From a gamma proteobacterium symbiont of Ctena orbiculata (GTDB lineage Bacteria; Pseudomonadota; Gammaproteobacteria; Chromatiales; Chromatiaceae), in the NCBI GenBank assembly GCA_003094555.1, contig NATW01000093.1, forward strand, positions 1-36,626: a stretch of 36,626 bases of DNA. Direction: 5' to 3'. Shown in pieces: positions 26,896-36,626 of the stretch. Numbering within the stretch: the stretch's first letter is position 1; each line of letters begins with the position of its first letter. A program made the position numbers and the translations under genes. The notes below the pieces were generated by a model. That model saw only the letters and a list, made by a program, of their open reading frames with translations. It ran no database searches and had not been told where the DNA came from.

Positions 26896-29556
26896 ATGAG
26901 TAGCAGCTTTGGTGCGGAAAGTGAACTTTCGGTTAATGGCAGCAGCTATCAGATATTTCGTCTGGATAGCCTGAAAAACACACATCGCCTGCCCTTTTCG
27001 ATTCGCATTCTGCTGGAAAACCTTCTCAGGCATGAGGATGGCGTGACCGTGACCGCCGACGACATCCAGGCTGTTGCAAATTGGGATCCTCAGGCTGAGC
27101 CGAACAGGGAGATTCAGTACCGCCCGGCTCGCGTGCTCATGCAGGACTTTACCGGGGTTCCTGCGGTGGTTGATCTTGCTGCCATGCGCGATGCCATGGT
27201 GGGCCTGGGCGGTGACGCCTCCATGATCAATCCACTGCAGGCCGCGGAACTAGTCATCGATCACTCTGTGCAGGTTGACCATTTCGGCGATGCCAGTGCC
27301 TTCGAACTCAACGCCAAATTGGAATTTCAACGCAACAAGGAGCGTTACCAGTTCCTGAAATGGGGTCAGGGGGCCTTCTCAAGTCTCAAGGTCGTCCCTC
27401 CCGATACCGGTATCGTGCATCAGGTGAACCTGGAGTATCTGGCCCGGGTCATCTATGGGGAAGAGAAAAATGGCGTACTCCAGGCCTTCCCCGATACCCT
27501 GGTCGGAACCGATTCCCACACCACCATGATAAACGGTATCGGTGTGTTGGGATGGGGCGTGGGTGGCATCGAGGCCGAGGCCTCCATGTTGGGTCAACCG
27601 ATCTCGATGCTCGTTCCCAAGGTGGTGGGGGTCAAACTCACGGGAGTATTGCCCGAGGGCTGCCTGGCAACCGATCTCGTCTTAACCATCGTGGAGCGCC
27701 TGCGCGAACATGGTGTGGTAGGTAAGTTCGTGGAGTTCTACGGACCCGCGATTGCATCCATGCCAATGGGTGATAGAGCAACCATCGCCAACATGGGACC
27801 GGAGTACGGTGCCACCTGCGGCCTTTTTCCCATCGATCAGGAGACCCTCGACTATCTGCGATTGACCAACCGCAGTGATGACCAGGTCGCTTTGGTGGAG
27901 GCCTATGCCAAGGCACAGGGGATGTTTCACACCCCGGACTCGCCAGAGGCGGAGTACAGTGAGACCCTGGAGATCGATCTGTCACAGATAGAACCCAGCC
28001 TTGCCGGCCCCAAACGCCCCCAGGACCGGATCTCGCTGAAAGACGCCAAAGCGGATTTCGTCGAAGCGGTAAAGGTCTTCAACGGTGGTGAATATCAATC
28101 GGTCTCCACCAATATCCATGGAGCATCCGCCGATATCGGCGATGGTGCGGTGGTGATCGCAGCGATCACATCCTGTACCAATACCTCCAATCCCACGGTC
28201 ATGATCGGCGCGGGTCTGCTGGCTCAGAAGGCAATCGCTCATGGCCTCACCGTCAAACCCTGGGTCAAGACCTCTCTCGGTCCTGGTTCCCGGGTGGTGA
28301 TGCAGTATCTGGAGCAGGCGGAGCTGAACAAGCCCCTGGAGAACCTGGGATTTGACCTGGTGGGCTATGGATGCACCACCTGTATCGGAAACTCCGGCCC
28401 CCTGCCGGAGGCGGTCTCCAAGGCGATCAGCGATGGCGACCTGACAGTGGCATCAGTGCTATCAGGTAACCGGAATTTTGAAGGTCGTGTACATGCGGAA
28501 GTGCGTATGAACTATCTGGCATCCCCACCCCTGGTGGTCGCCTATGCCATTGCCGGCACCATGAATATAGACCTCTATAGCGAGCCTTTGGGCACGAGCA
28601 CCGATGGCAAACCTGTGTTTCTCAAGGATATCTGGCCATCCAGTAAGGAGATAGCCGATTGCATCGCCGCCAATCTGAATCGCGAGGCCTTCTACTGCAG
28701 TTACTCGTCACTGTTCGACGGTGACGAGCGCTGGCAGACATTGGAAGCTCCCACAGGTGATAGCTTCGAGTGGGATGAAGACTCCACCTATATTCGCCAC
28801 CCTCCCTATTTCGAGGAGATGTCCCTGGTAATCAAGCCACTTGAGGATATCAGCGCTGCCCGCTGCCTCGCCTGGCTGGGGGACTCCGTCACCACGGATC
28901 ATATCTCTCCGGCGGGCGCGATCAAGGCCGACAGTCCTGCCGGTCTCTACTTGACCGAGAAGGGGGTCAAACCGGAGGAGTTCAACTCCTACGGCTCCCG
29001 CCGTGGCAATCACGAAGTCATGATGCGCGGTACCTTCGCCAATATCCGCCTGCGCAACAAGCTATTCCCCGGCTCCGAGGGCGGGGTTACCCGCCATCTC
29101 CCTTCTGGGGAGGAGATGAGTATCTATGACGCCGCCATTCGCTATCGTGATGAATCCGTACCTGTGATCATCATTGCCGGCAAGGAGTATGGATCGGGTT
29201 CCTCCCGGGACTGGGCAGCAAAGGGACCGGCCCTCCAGGGTGTGCGTGCGGTGATCGCAGAGAGTTATGAGCGCATCCACCGCACCAACCTGGTCTGTAT
29301 GGGAATTCTGCCACTCCAGTTCCTTCCCGGGGAGAGTGCGGAATCCCTTGGCCTGACGGGCGATGAGAGCTTTGAGATCCCCTCCCCGGGAGATCTGACC
29401 GGGCATGAGATTCAGCTCACCGCCAGGTCAGACAGTGGCAGCGAGCGACAATTCTCCGTCAAGGTGCGTATCGATACGCCAAATGAGGTCGACTACTTCA
29501 AGCACGGCGGCATACTCCCCTATGTGTTGAGAAAAATGATCCAGGAGAGCCAGTAG
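26896..29556 (+). CDS. acnA: Aconitate hydratase A
   Basis: This 886-aa enzyme interconverts citrate and isocitrate in the TCA cycle and is AcnA/IRP-type by length and motifs. The [4Fe-4S] ligands are Cys427 (TSCTNTSNP), Cys493 and Cys496 ([10 protein letters not shown]), close to the E. coli AcnA positions. The swivel domain contains the conserved [21 protein letters not shown] precedes the ATG. It sits between hflD and purB, where E. coli has no gene. A probable terminator follows it. Confidence 0.97.
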   Translation: MSSSFGAESELSVNGSSYQIFRLDSLKNTHRLPFSIRILLENLLRHEDGVTVTADDIQAVANWDPQAEPNREIQYRPARVLMQDFTGVPAVVDLAAMRDAMVGLGGDASMINPLQAAELVIDHSVQVDHFGDASAFELNAKLEFQRNKERYQFLKWGQGAFSSLKVVPPDTGIVHQVNLEYLARVIYGEEKNGVLQAFPDTLVGTDSHTTMINGIGVLGWGVGGIEAEASMLGQPISMLVPKVVGVKLTGVLPEGCLATDLVLTIVERLREHGVVGKFVEFYGPAIASMPMGDRATIANMGPEYGATCGLFPIDQETLDYLRLTNRSDDQVALVEAYAKAQGMFHTPDSPEAEYSETLEIDLSQIEPSLAGPKRPQDRISLKDAKADFVEAVKVFNGGEYQSVSTNIHGASADIGDGAVVIAAITSCTNTSNPTVMIGAGLLAQKAIAHGLTVKPWVKTSLGPGSRVVMQYLEQAELNKPLENLGFDLVGYGCTTCIGNSGPLPEAVSKAISDGDLTVASVLSGNRNFEGRVHAEVRMNYLASPPLVVAYAIAGTMNIDLYSEPLGTSTDGKPVFLKDIWPSSKEIADCIAANLNREAFYCSYSSLFDGDERWQTLEAPTGDSFEWDEDSTYIRHPPYFEEMSLVIKPLEDISAARCLAWLGDSVTTDHISPAGAIKADSPAGLYLTEKGVKPEEFNSYGSRRGNHEVMMRGTFANIRLRNKLFPGSEGGVTRHLPSGEEMSIYDAAIRYRDESVPVIIIAGKEYGSGSSRDWAAKGPALQGVRAVIAESYERIHRTNLVCMGILPLQFLPGESAESLGLTGDESFEIPSPGDLTGHEIQLTARSDSGSERQFSVKVRIDTPNEVDYFKHGGILPYVLRKMIQESQ

Positions 29557-29558
29557 CG

Positions 29559-29590
29559 AACCCGGCTACAGATGCTGCATGCTGGGTTTT
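29559..29590 (+). terminator. Probable terminator after acnA
   Basis: AACCCGGC and GCTGGGTT pair over 8 bp with one G-U, followed by TT, starting 2 nt after the acnA stop. The T-run is short, so confidence is moderate. Confidence 0.5.
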
Positions 29591-29592
29591 AG

Positions 29593-31014
<1,422 letters not shown>

Positions 31015-31068
31015 CAATCTTCTGCCACTGAAACTACAACAGAGTGGATTGAACATGACTGACATGAG

Positions 31069-31089
31069 CTAGGGCCTGTTAACACTAAT
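31069..31089 (+). repeat. Dispersed short repeat, copy B, covering the roxA start
   Basis: It is identical over 21 bp to copy A at 18705-18725. Its last two bases are the first two bases of the roxA ATG (31088). The AGGG in it is the only purine-rich stretch available as a ribosome site and lies about 13 nt from the ATG, further than usual. Confidence 0.7.
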
Positions 31090-32266
31090 GCAGAACTTGC
31101 AATTTCCCGAGGGAATATCGGCACAACAATTTCTTGCCGAATATTGGCAACGCAAACCTCTGTTGCTGCACAATCCGCTACCCGGCTTTGAATGCGGTCT
31201 CGAAGCGGATGAACTGGCCGGTATGGCATGCGATGAAAACATCGAGTCCCGCCTGGTACTTGAAAAGGATGGTGCCACACCCTGGGAAGCCCGCTACGGA
31301 CCATTCGATGAAGCCATCTTCGCCGATCTGCCGGAGAGCCACTGGACCTTGCTGGTGCAGGATGTGGATAAACATCTGCCGGAGATTGCGGAGCTGCTGG
31401 ACTATTTCCGCTTTATCCCCGACTGGCGGCTCGATGATGTCATGGTGAGTTACGCAACCGACCAAGGCTCGGTCGGACCCCACATCGATGACTACGATGT
31501 ATTTCTGTACCAGACCAAAGGCAGACGTCGCTGGAAAATCCACACCCGGGATGTATCGGAGGAGGATTTCATTCCCGACCTCGAACTGCGTATCCTGCCG
31601 GAGTTCGAAGCGGAACAGGAGTGGCTGCTTGAGCCAGGGGACATGCTCTACCTACCACCCAATGTGGCCCATTGGGGGATAGCCGAGGGCGAGTGCATGA
31701 CCTGTTCGGTGGGTTTTCGCGCACCCTCGATGCATGAGATGGCGACTGCCTGGTTCGAGGCCGCGCTTGATAATCGCATGCCACCACAGCGCTATCGGGA
31801 TCCACCCCTGAAACCTCAGACCGCCCCTGGCGAGATACTCCCCTCCTCCCTGGATGAATTCAAGGCACTGCTTGAAGAGTGTCTGCATAGAGGCTGGCAA
31901 ACCGATCGTTGGTTTGGCCGCTTCGTGACCGAAGCAAAGGAGCATCTACAGATCTACCCACGCACGAAGCCACTGAATGAAAAGGCCTTTCATAATCGCT
32001 TTCGTGAGCAGGCTGTTATCCACCGTCACCACTACGCCCGCATGGCTTTCAGTCGCAATGAACATGACGGCTACGACACCTTGTATGTGAATGGCCAAGA
32101 CTATACTCTACCCAGTGACTCCGGTGATTTTCTGCCGGTCCTTAGCCACTATCGTGTACTCCATTTCGGCTATCTGCAGGAGTGGTTGGAACAACCGGTC
32201 TATCTCTCCCTGCTGTGCCGACTCTACAACGACGGACATCTGCAATTTGGCGATGACACAGAGTGA
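31088..32266 (+). CDS. roxA: Ribosomal protein arginine hydroxylase (cupin/JmjC 2-oxoglutarate oxygenase)
   Basis: The 392-aa protein is homologous to YcfD/RoxA, which hydroxylates Arg81 of ribosomal protein L16 in E. coli. The Fe(II) triad is visible as His132-x-Asp134 (GPHIDDYDVFLYQ) and His195 (NVAHWGIAEG), close to the E. coli positions. The start QNLQFPEGISAQQFLAEYWQRKPLLL is typical of the family. The C-terminal winged-helix-like domain spans about 270-392. Its ATG overlaps the dispersed repeat. The last 14 bp overlap the GNAT gene, so they are cotranscribed. It follows purB by 73 bp. Confidence 0.93.
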   Translation: MQNLQFPEGISAQQFLAEYWQRKPLLLHNPLPGFECGLEADELAGMACDENIESRLVLEKDGATPWEARYGPFDEAIFADLPESHWTLLVQDVDKHLPEIAELLDYFRFIPDWRLDDVMVSYATDQGSVGPHIDDYDVFLYQTKGRRRWKIHTRDVSEEDFIPDLELRILPEFEAEQEWLLEPGDMLYLPPNVAHWGIAEGECMTCSVGFRAPSMHEMATAWFEAALDNRMPPQRYRDPPLKPQTAPGEILPSSLDEFKALLEECLHRGWQTDRWFGRFVTEAKEHLQIYPRTKPLNEKAFHNRFREQAVIHRHHYARMAFSRNEHDGYDTLYVNGQDYTLPSDSGDFLPVLSHYRVLHFGYLQEWLEQPVYLSLLCRLYNDGHLQFGDDTE

Positions 32267-33206
32267 CTACACTATAAGAAAGGCGAAATGGCCCGAGGAG
32301 CGGGAGTTACTGCGCCAGGTCAGGGAGCCAGTTTTCGTAGAGGAACAGGGTGTCCCACAGGCCATGGAGTGGGATGACGACGATATGATGGCCTATCATC
32401 TGCTCGCATTGGATCAAGCGCAACGCCCCATAGCAACCGCACGCCTGCTGGGTAATGGACAGATCGGGCGCATGGCAGTACTCCCGGAATGGCGTAATCA
32501 GGGGATTGGTACGGCGTTGTTGTTAACCCTGATTCAACATGCCGACTCAATCGGCTTGCAGAGCCTCTTCCTGCATGCCCAGACCAGTGCAGAGGCCTTC
32601 TATGCCAAAGCAGGTTTCACCGCTGACGGGGATCACTTCATGGAGGCCGGTATAGAACATCAGAAGATGGTGCTCTCATTCAACCAGGACATGGCTGAAG
32701 AGCTGTTTCTGGCTCAGCTTGGCAAGACCCCTGAACTCTTCCATCTGCATACCGTTGAAGATCACCAGGCACATGCCACATGCATGCTAAGGCAGGCAAA
32801 GCGCCACCTGTCGATCTTTACTCAAACACTCGATCCGCAGATCTTTGACACGCCTCCCTTTGTCGATGCCGTCAAACAGTTGGCGACACGCTCGCGTTTC
32901 AGTCGCATCCGCATCCTATTACAGGACAACACCCTGGTGGTACAGCAGGGACATCAACTGGTCGAATTGGCGCAACGCCTGTCAACCGCCATTGAAATTC
33001 GTATACCTGGCGACGAATATATGGATTATGAAGAAAATTTCATATTGGTCGATGAATTGGGTTATCTGCATAGAAAACAGGCTGTAAACCTGATCGGCAC
33101 AGCCTGTTACAACGATCGATACAGGGCCAATAGGATGCAAACCATTTTCAATGAAGCATGGGAATTCGGCACACCGGATCGTGAGCTGGCGAGACTCCAC
33201 CTCTGA
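32253..33206 (+). CDS. GNAT N-acetyltransferase fused to a C-terminal domain of unknown function
   Basis: The protein is 317 aa. The N-terminal 150 residues are a GNAT fold; RMAVLPEWRNQGIGTALLLT contains the acetyl-CoA-binding Q-x-x-G-x-G-type loop, and REPVFVEEQGVP matches the ElaA/YjcF-like subgroup. Residues about 155-317 (ELFLAQLGKTPELFHL ... HRKQAVNLIGTACYNDRYRA) form a second domain, seen from memory attached to such GNATs in gammaproteobacteria (a DUF, perhaps DUF7931). Its fold looks somewhat like half of a phospholipase-D-type unit, but no HKD motif is visible. ATG 32253 is used, overlapping the roxA end by 14 bp. Substrate is unknown. Confidence 0.82.
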   Translation: MTQSDYTIRKAKWPEERELLRQVREPVFVEEQGVPQAMEWDDDDMMAYHLLALDQAQRPIATARLLGNGQIGRMAVLPEWRNQGIGTALLLTLIQHADSIGLQSLFLHAQTSAEAFYAKAGFTADGDHFMEAGIEHQKMVLSFNQDMAEELFLAQLGKTPELFHLHTVEDHQAHATCMLRQAKRHLSIFTQTLDPQIFDTPPFVDAVKQLATRSRFSRIRILLQDNTLVVQQGHQLVELAQRLSTAIEIRIPGDEYMDYEENFILVDELGYLHRKQAVNLIGTACYNDRYRANRMQTIFNEAWEFGTPDRELARLHL

Positions 33207-33482
33207 GTTTATTGATCCAGATGATTTGATATTATTAGTGTTTCAATATCTAGGGTAAACTCCTGAAAAACCAATATTATGCTCATGTATACTAGCATCG
33301 ATTTCCCCGGTATTTTTTAACACAGAGCAGATCAACAAAAGGTTAGAATAGCAACTGTCATCGAAATATAGATCAAATTCAAGATATCACCAGGCAATTT
33401 GTCCGTGTTTAAAATTGCGGCATCCTAGATTTCGTGCCGTTTATCTTCGTTTCTCCAGGACTTGCATTCCAGTTAGGCTTGT

Positions 33483-34421
33483 ATGTTTATAACAATGAAA
33501 AATTTACCGCCGGTAGCAAAAGCCCTCATAGCATTACTCGTGATTCTGTTAGCTGCCGAAACCCTGTTACGCTCAGTTGAAGGCACGCTATCCGGTAATG
33601 TTGCACATATCGTGGAGATACCTGAACTCGCCGATAATTTAAACAAAAGCAACAAGCCCGGCCTACTCATTCTGGGAAACTCACTGACCAATGATGGAAT
33701 CGACGCATCCCAGCTACAATCCGGCTTGAACATGCAGGGCCTGGCCGATTCAACAATCGAGAAGATCGTTCCAGATGGAACAACCATCTGGTCATGGACC
33801 TGCATCCTGCGCAATCGTATCTATGAATTGAAAAACAAGCCTGACACAGTGTTGATTGGATTTGCCTGGGGTCAGCTTGCTGATCAATCAAGACTACTGC
33901 CTACAAGCCTTGGTGGCTTTTTCTGCTCGTACAAAGACCTGATACATATCACCGAGCAAGCGACAATGAACAGTGCGCAAATAGGAGAATTTGTAACTGC
34001 CTCCACTTTCCGTTTATTTACTCATCGTGAAGCAATCCGCAATAAAATTCTAAGCATTCTGATTCCCCACTACATGACGTCAACCCAGGAAATCAATCGC
34101 AGGTTGCGCGGCACAAATAGTGCAGCAAGCGCTTCTGATACAACTTACCGTGAATTAAGCCTGACCATCGAACAGCTGAAGTCATACGGCAAGGATATTG
34201 TCTTGATGGCCATGCCAGTCCGCAATAACCCCTACAGTTTAGATCCGGAACTGCTCAATACCGTCAAAAACAAAGATATTACCTTGCTGGATTATCGGAA
34301 CCTTGATTTTATTACAGATGATCTCTTTACCGATGAAATGCATTTGACTAAAGCTGGCAGTGCCTTGTTGACAGCCAGACTGGTTGATGATTTGGCAAAG
34401 ATTCGCTCAACTCCGCACTAG
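33483..34421 (+). CDS. SGNH-like (AlgX/DltD-type) membrane-anchored protein, polysaccharide acetylation partner
   Basis: The 312-aa protein has one N-terminal membrane anchor (about 11-27) and an extracytoplasmic domain. LLILGNSLTNDGI (Ser67) resembles the SGNH nucleophile block, and FTDEMHLTKAG provides the paired Asp284 and His287 of block V. Together these suggest an intact Ser-Asp-His triad. Such proteins work with MBOAT acyltransferases (AlgI-AlgJ/X, DltB-DltD) to transfer acetyl groups to surface polymers, and an MBOAT gene begins 21 bp downstream. ATG 33483 is used; ATG 33495 is also possible. The 276-bp gap upstream is AT-rich and shows no gene. Confidence 0.75.
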   Translation: MFITMKNLPPVAKALIALLVILLAAETLLRSVEGTLSGNVAHIVEIPELADNLNKSNKPGLLILGNSLTNDGIDASQLQSGLNMQGLADSTIEKIVPDGTTIWSWTCILRNRIYELKNKPDTVLIGFAWGQLADQSRLLPTSLGGFFCSYKDLIHITEQATMNSAQIGEFVTASTFRLFTHREAIRNKILSILIPHYMTSTQEINRRLRGTNSAASASDTTYRELSLTIEQLKSYGKDIVLMAMPVRNNPYSLDPELLNTVKNKDITLLDYRNLDFITDDLFTDEMHLTKAGSALLTARLVDDLAKIRSTPH

Positions 34422-34442
34422 CTGTGTATAAGGCTTTAATGC

Positions 34443-35855
34443 ATGTTATTCAATAGTTATATTTTTTGGGCTTTCTTCGCTACTGTCATTTTGATCTATT
34501 GGCGTCTCGGCCATCGCGGACAGAACTTTTTACTTCTGGTCGCAAGTTATGTTTTTTACGGTTACTGGGATTGGCGCTTCTTAAGTCTGATAGCTTTCTC
34601 GACAATTGTAGATTTCATAGTTGCGCAGAATCTGGTCAAGGAGACGCGACAACCGATACGACAACGCTGGCTTCTACTCTCGCTTTGCAGCAATTTGGGC
34701 CTATTGGGCTTCTTTAAATATTTCGGATTCTTTTCAAAGGAATTTGCCGTATTGCTCGAATCGCTGGGGTTCTATGTATCAATGCCGACACTCAACATCA
34801 TTCTTCCTGTCGGCATATCCTTCTATACCTTCCAGACATTGGCCTACACGATCGATGTCTACCGGGGTAAAACAAAACCCACCAGCAATCTCCTGGATTT
34901 CTCTGTATACGTCTCATTCTTTCCCCAATTGGTTGCCGGGCCGATTGAGCGTTCCAAAGACCTGTTACCGCAAATAGTAAACCGTCGAACCTTTACAAAA
35001 GGTGATTTTTCAGAGGGCCTCTATCACATCCTGATTGGTATGTTCAAAAAAGTGGTGATTGCCGACAACATGGCACCCATTGTCAATCAGGTGTTCGCCA
35101 CCCCGGTCAGCGACTTGAATGGAACTGAAATCCTGATTGGCGTATATGCGTTTGCATTTCAGATTTATGGTGATTTTTCCGGCTATTCATCTATTGCCCA
35201 AGGTATAGCCAAGTGGTTGGGAATCAATCTGTCGTGGAACTTTCGCATGCCCTATTTCTCCAGGACACCCAGTGAATTCTGGCGGCGCTGGCATATCACC
35301 CTATCCTCCTGGCTGAGAGACTATCTCTACATACCACTGGGAGGTAACCGTCACGGGGTCTTCAACACTTTTAAAAATCTTGTATTGACCATGTTTCTGG
35401 GTGGTTTGTGGCATGGCGCCAACTGGACTTTTGCCGTATGGGGTCTGGCGCACGGCTTCATCCTGGTCGTTTACCATGCACTGGAAGATGCGACCAAAAA
35501 ATTTCATATCCCCGGCATTGCCGGCAAAGTCATCGCCGCAATCATCTTCTTCCACCTGGTATGCATCACCTGGCTGCTGTTCCGCGCTGAAAATCTGTCG
35601 CAGGCGGTATCCATGTTCGGCCAGCTGTTCCATAGTTTCTCCATGACCGAATTTTCTCTCTATTCACTCGGCATGCTGGTTTTTTTCGTACTGCCTATAA
35701 TCATCCTGGAATTGATCATCGAGCGATCCGGGGACATGCTCTATGTTTTGAAAACCCACTGGTTGGTACAGGCAGTAATTTACAGCTACTTCATCTTTAT
35801 GTTGATCATCTTTCCGCCGCTCACCCCTCAGGTATTTATCTACTTCCAATTTTAG
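34443..35855 (+). CDS. MBOAT family O-acyltransferase (AlgI-like)
   Basis: The 470-aa polytopic inner-membrane protein carries the AlgI/DltB signatures: ILPVGISFYTFQTLAYTIDVYRG, FPQLVAGPIERSKDLLPQI, FWRRWHITLSSWLRDYLYIPLGGN with His284, and FLGGLWHGANWTF with the catalytic His324. It should move acetyl groups from a cytoplasmic donor across the membrane to the SGNH partner encoded 21 bp upstream. No glycosyltransferase or alginate genes are within view, so the acceptor polymer is unknown. Confidence 0.93.
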   Translation: MLFNSYIFWAFFATVILIYWRLGHRGQNFLLLVASYVFYGYWDWRFLSLIAFSTIVDFIVAQNLVKETRQPIRQRWLLLSLCSNLGLLGFFKYFGFFSKEFAVLLESLGFYVSMPTLNIILPVGISFYTFQTLAYTIDVYRGKTKPTSNLLDFSVYVSFFPQLVAGPIERSKDLLPQIVNRRTFTKGDFSEGLYHILIGMFKKVVIADNMAPIVNQVFATPVSDLNGTEILIGVYAFAFQIYGDFSGYSSIAQGIAKWLGINLSWNFRMPYFSRTPSEFWRRWHITLSSWLRDYLYIPLGGNRHGVFNTFKNLVLTMFLGGLWHGANWTFAVWGLAHGFILVVYHALEDATKKFHIPGIAGKVIAAIIFFHLVCITWLLFRAENLSQAVSMFGQLFHSFSMTEFSLYSLGMLVFFVLPIIILELIIERSGDMLYVLKTHWLVQAVIYSYFIFMLIIFPPLTPQVFIYFQF

Positions 35856-35935
35856 GACTGTGGCGGCATACCCTCTCTGGCGTGAATCAAGACCGCGCCA
35901 TTCAGCCTTGATTGGCGGATGGATGGGATTACCTG

Positions 35936-36349
35936 CTAACGGATATCCGCAGCCCCCAACTTCATCACCGAAGACAACGCAGTATATGTCGTTACCCAGG
36001 CCTGTCTCACATCGTCTGTAAAGGCCTCGCCAAGTCCTTGCTCCAAAGTCCAAAGCAATGCATCTGCGACCTTGTCATAATCTTCCGTCTTTACACCATA
36101 ACCTGCATGACGTTTGCCGGAGTCCCGAATCGCCTCAAGCATAGGTTCAAGATCGTCCAGACTGTTGACTGCCATATCGATCATATTCATCAGCTTCCTT
36201 CCCTGTGCCTGCATGTCGCCCTTGAAGTAGGGCTTTACTTCCGGATAGACCTCAAACAGCCGCGTATAGAACAGATCGGCGGCCTGCTCGGAGATAGGGA
36301 CGACTTTTGCCCAGCTCTGTTTGACTGTCATAATCTCATCAGGGGACAT
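35936..36349 (-). CDS. Single-domain globin
   Basis: The 137-aa bacterial haemoglobin resembles the globin part of flavohaemoglobin and Vitreoscilla-type globins. It starts MSPDEIMTVKQSWAKV. Proximal haem His81 lies in GKRHAGYGVKTEDY, and VYPEVKPYF is the conserved CD-region motif. No reductase domain follows, so an external reductase would be needed for NO dioxygenase activity. AGGAG lies about 9 nt before the ATG. It is 40 bp downstream of a probable nitrate reductase gene in the same direction, which suggests cotranscription and a role in dealing with NO formed during nitrate assimilation (inference). It is convergent with the MBOAT gene. Confidence 0.9.
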   Translation of the reverse strand: MSPDEIMTVKQSWAKVVPISEQAADLFYTRLFEVYPEVKPYFKGDMQAQGRKLMNMIDMAVNSLDDLEPMLEAIRDSGKRHAGYGVKTEDYDKVADALLWTLEQGLGEAFTDDVRQAWVTTYTALSSVMKLGAADIR

Positions 36350-36389
36350 ACTAAGACTCCTGGTTTGACAACATTATTAGAAACAATGG

Positions 36390-36626
36390 TTAATTCGCTT
36401 TACACACAGGTTCGTGCACCTGCTCCTCAATCAATGCCTTGATTTCGCATAGGCATGAACCACAGTTGGTTCCCGCCTTGAGCTGTTCACCGATCGCCTG
36501 AGTCGTATTCAGCCCCTGCGCTCGAATGCCATGAATGAGGGTATTGCGACCGACCCCAAAACAGGCACAAACGGTTTTTCCCGCATCCTCCTGGGCATTG
36601 CCAGGCACACCCGCCAGGAGACGCAG
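36390..36626 (-). CDS. nasA: C-terminal end of probable assimilatory nitrate reductase (BFD-like [2Fe-2S] domain), partial
   Basis: The frame enters from the right edge and ends at 36390; 78 residues are visible. They form a BFD-like domain with Cys pairs CACFGVGR and NCGSC, a C-x-C ... C-x2-C set binding a [2Fe-2S] cluster. A short LRLLAG segment precedes it, as at the end of NasA molybdenum enzymes. A stand-alone bacterioferritin-associated ferredoxin is less likely because the frame stays open to the edge without a clear start. A NirB fragment is unlikely because there this domain is internal. Confidence 0.6.
   Translation of the reverse strand: MRLLAGVPGNAQEDAGKTVCACFGVGRNTLIHGIRAQGLNTTQAIGEQLKAGTNCGSCLCEIKALIEEQVHEPVCKAN

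Noticed and set aside
35880-35935. Inverted repeat AATCAAG...CTTGATT between the MBOAT and globin genes as a terminator
   Set aside because: Only a 7-bp stem with a 15-nt loop and no T-run; too weak to annotate.

Overview
This looks like chromosomal DNA from a gammaproteobacterium. The evidence is the gene order infA / clpA-clpS / cspD-like / rluE-mnmA-hflD ... purB-roxA, which resembles the E. coli and Pseudomonas arrangement, plus a Lap-type biofilm adhesin system. A free-living or symbiotic marine/sediment lineage (Chromatiales or Sedimenticola-like) would fit, but that is inference; no taxonomic marker was compared. All calls come from reading the sequence and recalling protein families; no searches were run.

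Left part (1-11.7 kb): a nearly complete Lap system for c-di-GMP-controlled adhesin retention, almost all on the minus strand. Read 5' to 3' on that strand it contains: lapG (periplasmic cysteine protease); lapD (inner-membrane c-di-GMP receptor with degenerate GGDEF and EAL domains); lapB (type I secretion ABC protein with a dead C39-like domain); lapC (membrane fusion protein); a LuxR-type regulator with an atypical receiver; and the N-terminal 1326 codons of a giant LapA-like adhesin. The adhesin has a retention module, a PAAG cleavage site for LapG, three cadherin-like domains of about 140 aa, and an array of 94-aa (282 bp) tandem repeats running off the left edge. One small gene on the plus strand is lodged between lapD and lapB. 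The TolC-like partner (LapE) is not in the window.

Middle part (12-20 kb): ppdK (minus) and valS (plus) are divergent. They are followed by an intergenic patch with REP-like inverted repeats, a tautomerase-family gene, an exported intradiol dioxygenase flanked by short repeats, and infA.

Housekeeping block (20-33.2 kb): clpS-clpA (minus), a CspD-like cold-shock gene with a long leader, then rluE-mnmA-hflD, a LEA-like lipoprotein, acnA, purB, roxA/ycfD and a GNAT-DUF fusion, all plus. The lipoprotein-acnA pair splits the hflD-purB adjacency known from E. coli, and icd, expected beside cspD in Pseudomonas, is absent.

Right end (33.4-36.6 kb): an SGNH/AlgX-like protein plus an MBOAT acyltransferase, probably acetylating a surface or exported polysaccharide. 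On the minus strand are a single-domain globin and the C-terminal end of a probable assimilatory nitrate reductase with a BFD-like [2Fe-2S] domain.

The most interesting material is the Lap cluster: its opposite-strand small gene, its degenerate response regulator, a palindrome in front of the adhesin and the homogenised repeat array. A short dispersed repeat centred on CCTGTTAACA is also notable; in one copy it forms the start region of roxA.
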